Source: Gammaproteobacteria bacterium
GTDB taxonomy: Bacteria > Pseudomonadota > Gammaproteobacteria > HK1
Assembly (NCBI GenBank): GCA_012103455.1
Contig: WLWT01000002.1
Span: forward strand, 1-64,000
DNA: 64,000 nucleotides
Reading direction: 5' to 3'
Shown: positions 60,842 to 64,000 of the stretch, piece after piece
Layout: each line of letters opens with the position of its first letter
Numbering within the stretch: the stretch's first letter is position 1
Notes under the pieces: model-generated
The model's database searches: none
What the model was told of the DNA's origin: nothing
The model's input: only the letters and a program-made list of their open reading frames with translations
Translations under genes and position numbers: made by a program

Positions 60842-62422
60842 ATGCAGGTCCCGTTGTTGGTCGATGATTTTCTGCGCCGCCCCGCGCGTGTTTATCCGGA
60901 CAAAATCGCCGTGATCGATGATGGGCGTGAATACACCTATGCGCAGTTCCAAGAGCGGGTTAACCGCTTGTCCAATGCGCTGCTTGAGCTCGGTCTTAAG
61001 GAGGGCGACAGAGTCTGCATGCTGAGCCCGAATTCCCATTTCTTCCTGGAGAGTTTTTATGCTACCAGCCAAGTCGGCCTCATCTTGGTGCCACTCAACT
61101 ACCGGCTGGCGCCTGAGGATCACGAGTACATCATCAATCATGCCGGCGTTAAAGCGGTGTTGGTGGATTATGCATACACCGCTATGGTCGATGCTATCCG
61201 CGCCCAGTTGCCCGGCGTGGAGCACTTCATCGTGGCCGCCCACGATGGCGTGGAGCGGGCCGGCTGGATCGATTGGCAAACTATGATCGCGGCGGCCTGC
61301 GCTGCGTTTCCGGCAGCGCTAGAGCGCGATGAGAACGCTATCGTTTCCATCAATTACACCTCGGGCACCACTGCCAGGCCCAAGGGTGTGATGCTGACCC
61401 ACCGCAACTGCTACATCAATGCCTACAGTCTGATCGCGCACCTGCGCCTCGGCCACGAGGATGTAGAGCTATGGACGTTGCCCATGTTTCACTGTAACGG
61501 CTGGGGTGGGGTTTACGCGCTAACGGGCGTGGGCGGTACCCATGTTGTGCTGCGGGCTATCGACGGCAAAGCGATTTACCGTCTCATCGAAAACCATGGC
61601 GTGACCTTTGCCTGCATGGCACCGGCCGTGCTCCGTGCCATTCTCGATTATCCGCACAAGGGTCAACACAAGATCACCACCAAACCCCGCTTTACCGTGG
61701 CTGGGGCACCGCCGCCAGCGGCGTTCATCGAGCGCCTGGAAAACGAGCTGAATTGGGAATTCATCCAGATCTATGGGCTCACCGAGACGGCGCCGTTTTT
61801 GACTTCATCACAGCCGGATTGCATGACCCCGCGTGAGGATTACGGGCGGCGTTCGCGGGCTGGGATCCCGGGGATAGGCGTCGATATCGTGTTATTGGAT
61901 GACGCCGGTAATGAAGTGCCCAAGGACAACCGGAGCGTGGGGGAAATCTGCGCCCGCAGCAATGTGGTATTCAAAGGTTATTGGGAGCAACCGGAGGAAA
62001 CCAATAAAGCTATCTACGACGGTTATTTTCACACCGGCGACTTAGCCGTGTGGGATGAGCACTACAACATTCACATCGTCGATCGTAAAAAAGACGTCAT
62101 TATCTCCGGCGGTGAGAACATCAGCTCGCCGGAGATCGAGGACGCGCTGTATAAGCACCCGGCGGTATTGGAGTGCGCCGTTATCGGGGTGCCGCATGAG
62201 CGGTGGGGCGAGACGCCTAGAGCGCTTGTCGTGTTGCGCGAAGACGGTGATGCGAGTGCCCAACAACTGATAGATTTTTGCCGTCAACACCTGGCTCATT
62301 TCAAGTGTCCGACGGCGGTGGAATTCGTCGATGAACTGCCGCGCACCGCTACCGGGAAACTGCAAAAATTCCGTTTGCGCCAAATGTACTGGGGCGGTGA
62401 TCAGCGCAAGGTAGCGGGCTGA
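60842..62422 (+). CDS. Acyl-CoA synthetase (AMP-dependent ligase)
   Basis: 526 residues of the ANL superfamily, medium- or long-chain acyl-CoA ligase type. Motifs: INYTSGTTARPKGVMLTHRN (P-loop A3), FIQIYGLTETAPFLTS, GYFHTGDLAVWDEHYNIHIV (A7), DRKKDVIISGGENISSPEIE (A8) and LPRTATGKLQKF with the catalytic lysine (A10). It activates a carboxylic acid with ATP and transfers it to CoA. Divergent from the alkylation-repair gene, with about 76 bases between them for promoters. Confidence 0.93.
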   Translation: MQVPLLVDDFLRRPARVYPDKIAVIDDGREYTYAQFQERVNRLSNALLELGLKEGDRVCMLSPNSHFFLESFYATSQVGLILVPLNYRLAPEDHEYIINHAGVKAVLVDYAYTAMVDAIRAQLPGVEHFIVAAHDGVERAGWIDWQTMIAAACAAFPAALERDENAIVSINYTSGTTARPKGVMLTHRNCYINAYSLIAHLRLGHEDVELWTLPMFHCNGWGGVYALTGVGGTHVVLRAIDGKAIYRLIENHGVTFACMAPAVLRAILDYPHKGQHKITTKPRFTVAGAPPPAAFIERLENELNWEFIQIYGLTETAPFLTSSQPDCMTPREDYGRRSRAGIPGIGVDIVLLDDAGNEVPKDNRSVGEICARSNVVFKGYWEQPEETNKAIYDGYFHTGDLAVWDEHYNIHIVDRKKDVIISGGENISSPEIEDALYKHPAVLECAVIGVPHERWGETPRALVVLREDGDASAQQLIDFCRQHLAHFKCPTAVEFVDELPRTATGKLQKFRLRQMYWGGDQRKVAG

Positions 62423-62451
62423 AGCCGGCGGTAGCCGGCGGCGGTAGGGGC

Positions 62452-63621
62452 GTGTGGACTTTTATTCAGGGGGTACTCGGCATTGTTGCCGCAGTTGCGA
62501 GCGTTGCTGCGCTGGTGTGGTGGTGGCTCGGGCGCAGACTCGCAAAGCGCCGCCGCGACGCCCCCGGGGAATCAACCACCCCCGGGGAATCGACCGCCCC
62601 CGGGGAATCGACCGCCCCCGGGGAATCGACCGCTAACCTGGGCGTTAACCTACCCCCCTTCAGGATCACGCTGACTCCTAGCGCCGCTTCGGCGTGGGAG
62701 GATGATGCCGAATTCAAGCGCTTGGCTGGCGAATTGGCCCAGCTAGGGTACGAGAACTGTGGCGACTTTTCCATTGAACAGATAGCAGGTGTGGTGCTGC
62801 GGGGATTTTGTCACCGCCGCGAGTCGTGCGCCGCCGCTTTGTATAAATACCCCTCCATAGATGATCTGATCTTGGATATTAACCGGGCCCATGTGGATCG
62901 CCATATGTGTCTGGTGTCCAACGCACCGGAGGCGGGGATCGATGCTCCGCCGAACAAGATCACCGAGCGGTCGAACGGCCCGGCTAATGCCGCTGAGATG
63001 CACAACCGGCTGCTTGCCATTAGCGAAGGCCATGAGGCGATCGCCCTCACGCCGAAGTTATTTCCCATAATGTTCACCGCTGCTTACGCGGCGGAGATGG
63101 ACGCACTGCTAGCGCGCGGTGGCGTGAGTGCCGAGGAGATCAAGCGCTCCGCGGCCGCTGGCGGGCGCGCGGCGCCTAGCGATACCGAGATCGAGCTGGT
63201 GCGCGGGCAATGGCGGCGGGCTATCTCGGAGTTCCTCGACCAAGAAGTATTGGCGGCGTTTGTCCGCCAGGGCGGTTCGCTGCCGGTCAACGGGGAGCGC
63301 CGTACACTGGTCGTGCACGAGCGCACCGAGGCCAGTTTGTTCGCCGACAAATTGGCTGAAGTTGTTTTTGAGGAGCCGCACGAGGCTGCGTTTGAGGACG
63401 GCGGCGGCGCCTATGAGGTAGCCTGCGAGGAGTACTCCAAGCAAAGCGAACGGTTGCGCGAGCAGGTCGCAGCGGTGTTCTCGCAGGCGCACGACATGGT
63501 TAGCGGCGCCGAGCAAATGTTAGCTCAGATACCGGATATGGCTAAAAAGATCGAGGTATTGGGGACTGTGAAGAACCCCCGTAGGGCGCGCATTTTTTGG
63601 CTGCCCGCAAGCCATGAATGA
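62452..63621 (+). CDS. Unknown membrane-anchored protein with PGEST repeats
   Basis: 389 residues from a GTG. A single N-terminal membrane span (VLGIVAAVASVAALVWWWLG), a basic stop-transfer stretch, then a linker of four repeats P-G-E-S-T-(T/A) at residues 38-60, and a soluble helical domain (FKRLAGELAQLGYENCGDFS, SLFADKLAEVVFEEPHEAAF). The C-terminal 60 residues are coiled coil-like. Function unknown; it follows the ligase gene by 30 bases and may share its promoter. Confidence 0.75.
   Translation: MWTFIQGVLGIVAAVASVAALVWWWLGRRLAKRRRDAPGESTTPGESTAPGESTAPGESTANLGVNLPPFRITLTPSAASAWEDDAEFKRLAGELAQLGYENCGDFSIEQIAGVVLRGFCHRRESCAAALYKYPSIDDLILDINRAHVDRHMCLVSNAPEAGIDAPPNKITERSNGPANAAEMHNRLLAISEGHEAIALTPKLFPIMFTAAYAAEMDALLARGGVSAEEIKRSAAAGGRAAPSDTEIELVRGQWRRAISEFLDQEVLAAFVRQGGSLPVNGERRTLVVHERTEASLFADKLAEVVFEEPHEAAFEDGGGAYEVACEEYSKQSERLREQVAAVFSQAHDMVSGAEQMLAQIPDMAKKIEVLGTVKNPRRARIFWLPASHE
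62566..62631. repeat. In-frame tandem repeat encoding PGEST units
   Basis: A 15- to 17-base GC-rich unit, CCCGGGGAATCGACCGC, repeated four times in the linker of the gene at 62452. Copy number is likely to vary between strains. Confidence 0.85.
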
Positions 63622-63792
63622 GCGCTGTTTGATGAATGTTCGGCGGTAAGTGGCAGTTGGGAAGGCCTATGCCGCACTCCTAGTCGCGGGATACGGCGTA
63701 CATGAGTAATCCGGGCCTCTGATCGCTGCTCTGTGCCCGCGGTGGCGCCCTCCGCCGCAGTGTCATCACCCTCATCCTAAATTTTGCCTCGT

Positions 63793-64000
63793 ATGCTGAG
63801 TGTCGTTCTTTTCATCTCACCGGTATTCGCTTTGATCGCCCTAGGCTGGTGGATGAAGCGGGCGAGCTTTGTGGCCGATGCGTTTTGGCCACCGGCGGAG
63901 AAGATCGGCTATTGGTTCTTACTGCCGTCCCTCATCATCGACAGTCTGGCCACCAATCCCCTGACCGGCAGCGCGGCGGGTCCTTTCGCGCTCGCCATTG
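63793..64000 (+). CDS. AEC-family transporter, N-terminal part (runs off the window)
   Basis: An ATG at 63793 opens MLSVVLFISPVFALIALGWW then MKRASFVADAFWPPAEKIGY and WFLLPSLIIDSLATNPLTG, continuing to the last base. The pattern of the first helices, with the conserved F-W-P-P-A-E-K-x-x-Y-W-F-L-L-P segment, is that of auxin efflux carrier (AEC) family permeases. Only about 69 codons are in the window. Confidence 0.75.
   Translation, partial: MLSVVLFISPVFALIALGWWMKRASFVADAFWPPAEKIGYWFLLPSLIIDSLATNPLTGSAAGPFALAI

Overview
The window looks like a proteobacterial chromosome, probably gammaproteobacterial. The housekeeping genes (GMC oxidoreductase, FAH hydrolase, AMP-dependent ligase, MATE pump) and the BREX proteins read that way, but no rRNA or marker gene fixes the species. 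A GC-rich core is interrupted by AT-rich accessory DNA packed with insertion sequences, toxin-antitoxin (TA) genes and defence genes, many of them broken.

1-10.7 kb: a wreck of integron gene cassettes without an integrase in view (a CALIN-like array). I fold at least five attC-like sites by eye (about 1117, 4513, 5201/7206, 8946, 9612). Between them lie a MazF-type TA pair, an IS-interrupted unknown gene, a small unknown gene and a BrnT/BrnA pair. A complete class IIC group II intron sits inside one attC, antisense to the cassettes. Two IS630-type elements (here IS-A and IS-B) are nested in each other; all three IS-B copies carry the same in-frame TGA. A 141-bp palindromic-ended repeat is itself interrupted by a 142-bp MITE with a 9-bp target duplication.

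10.9-13.1 kb: a small unknown gene, a possible structured RNA with terminator, and a MATE efflux pump.

13.2-30.7 kb: a type 1 BREX operon (brxA, brxB, brxC, pglX, pglZ, brxL) led by a PF06189 5'-nucleotidase that overlaps brxA. It is probably inactive as sequenced: brxC has a frameshift and pglX is split by an IS5/IS1031-type element whose precise excision would restore the frame. A defective serine recombinase and a DarT/DarG TA pair follow.

31.2-41.8 kb: a 10.6-kb segment bounded by two direct copies of the 3' half of a tRNA-Pro(CGG) gene, so probably an integrated island. It holds a TRAP-binding-protein-like gene with an unknown C-terminal domain (nonsense-mutated), a small membrane protein, a 2098-residue nuclease-STAND NTPase (Avs3-like) with an overlapping 225-residue partner, and a terminase small-subunit remnant.

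42-54.5 kb: DUF1993 gene; an unknown two-gene module (membrane coiled-coil protein plus membrane-anchored ClpP-fold protease) between direct repeats; an acyl-CoA dehydrogenase; a frameshifted SDR; a stub of another defence gene; BrnT/BrnA; a decayed group II intron; DUF4258/DUF2283; truncated HigB with intact HigA; a second copy of the IS5-type element; small unknown genes.

54.5-64 kb: ordinary chromosome (choline dehydrogenase-like, FAH hydrolase, secreted nuclease, DUF1223, DNA alkylation repair-like, acyl-CoA synthetase, a membrane-anchored unknown, the start of an AEC transporter).
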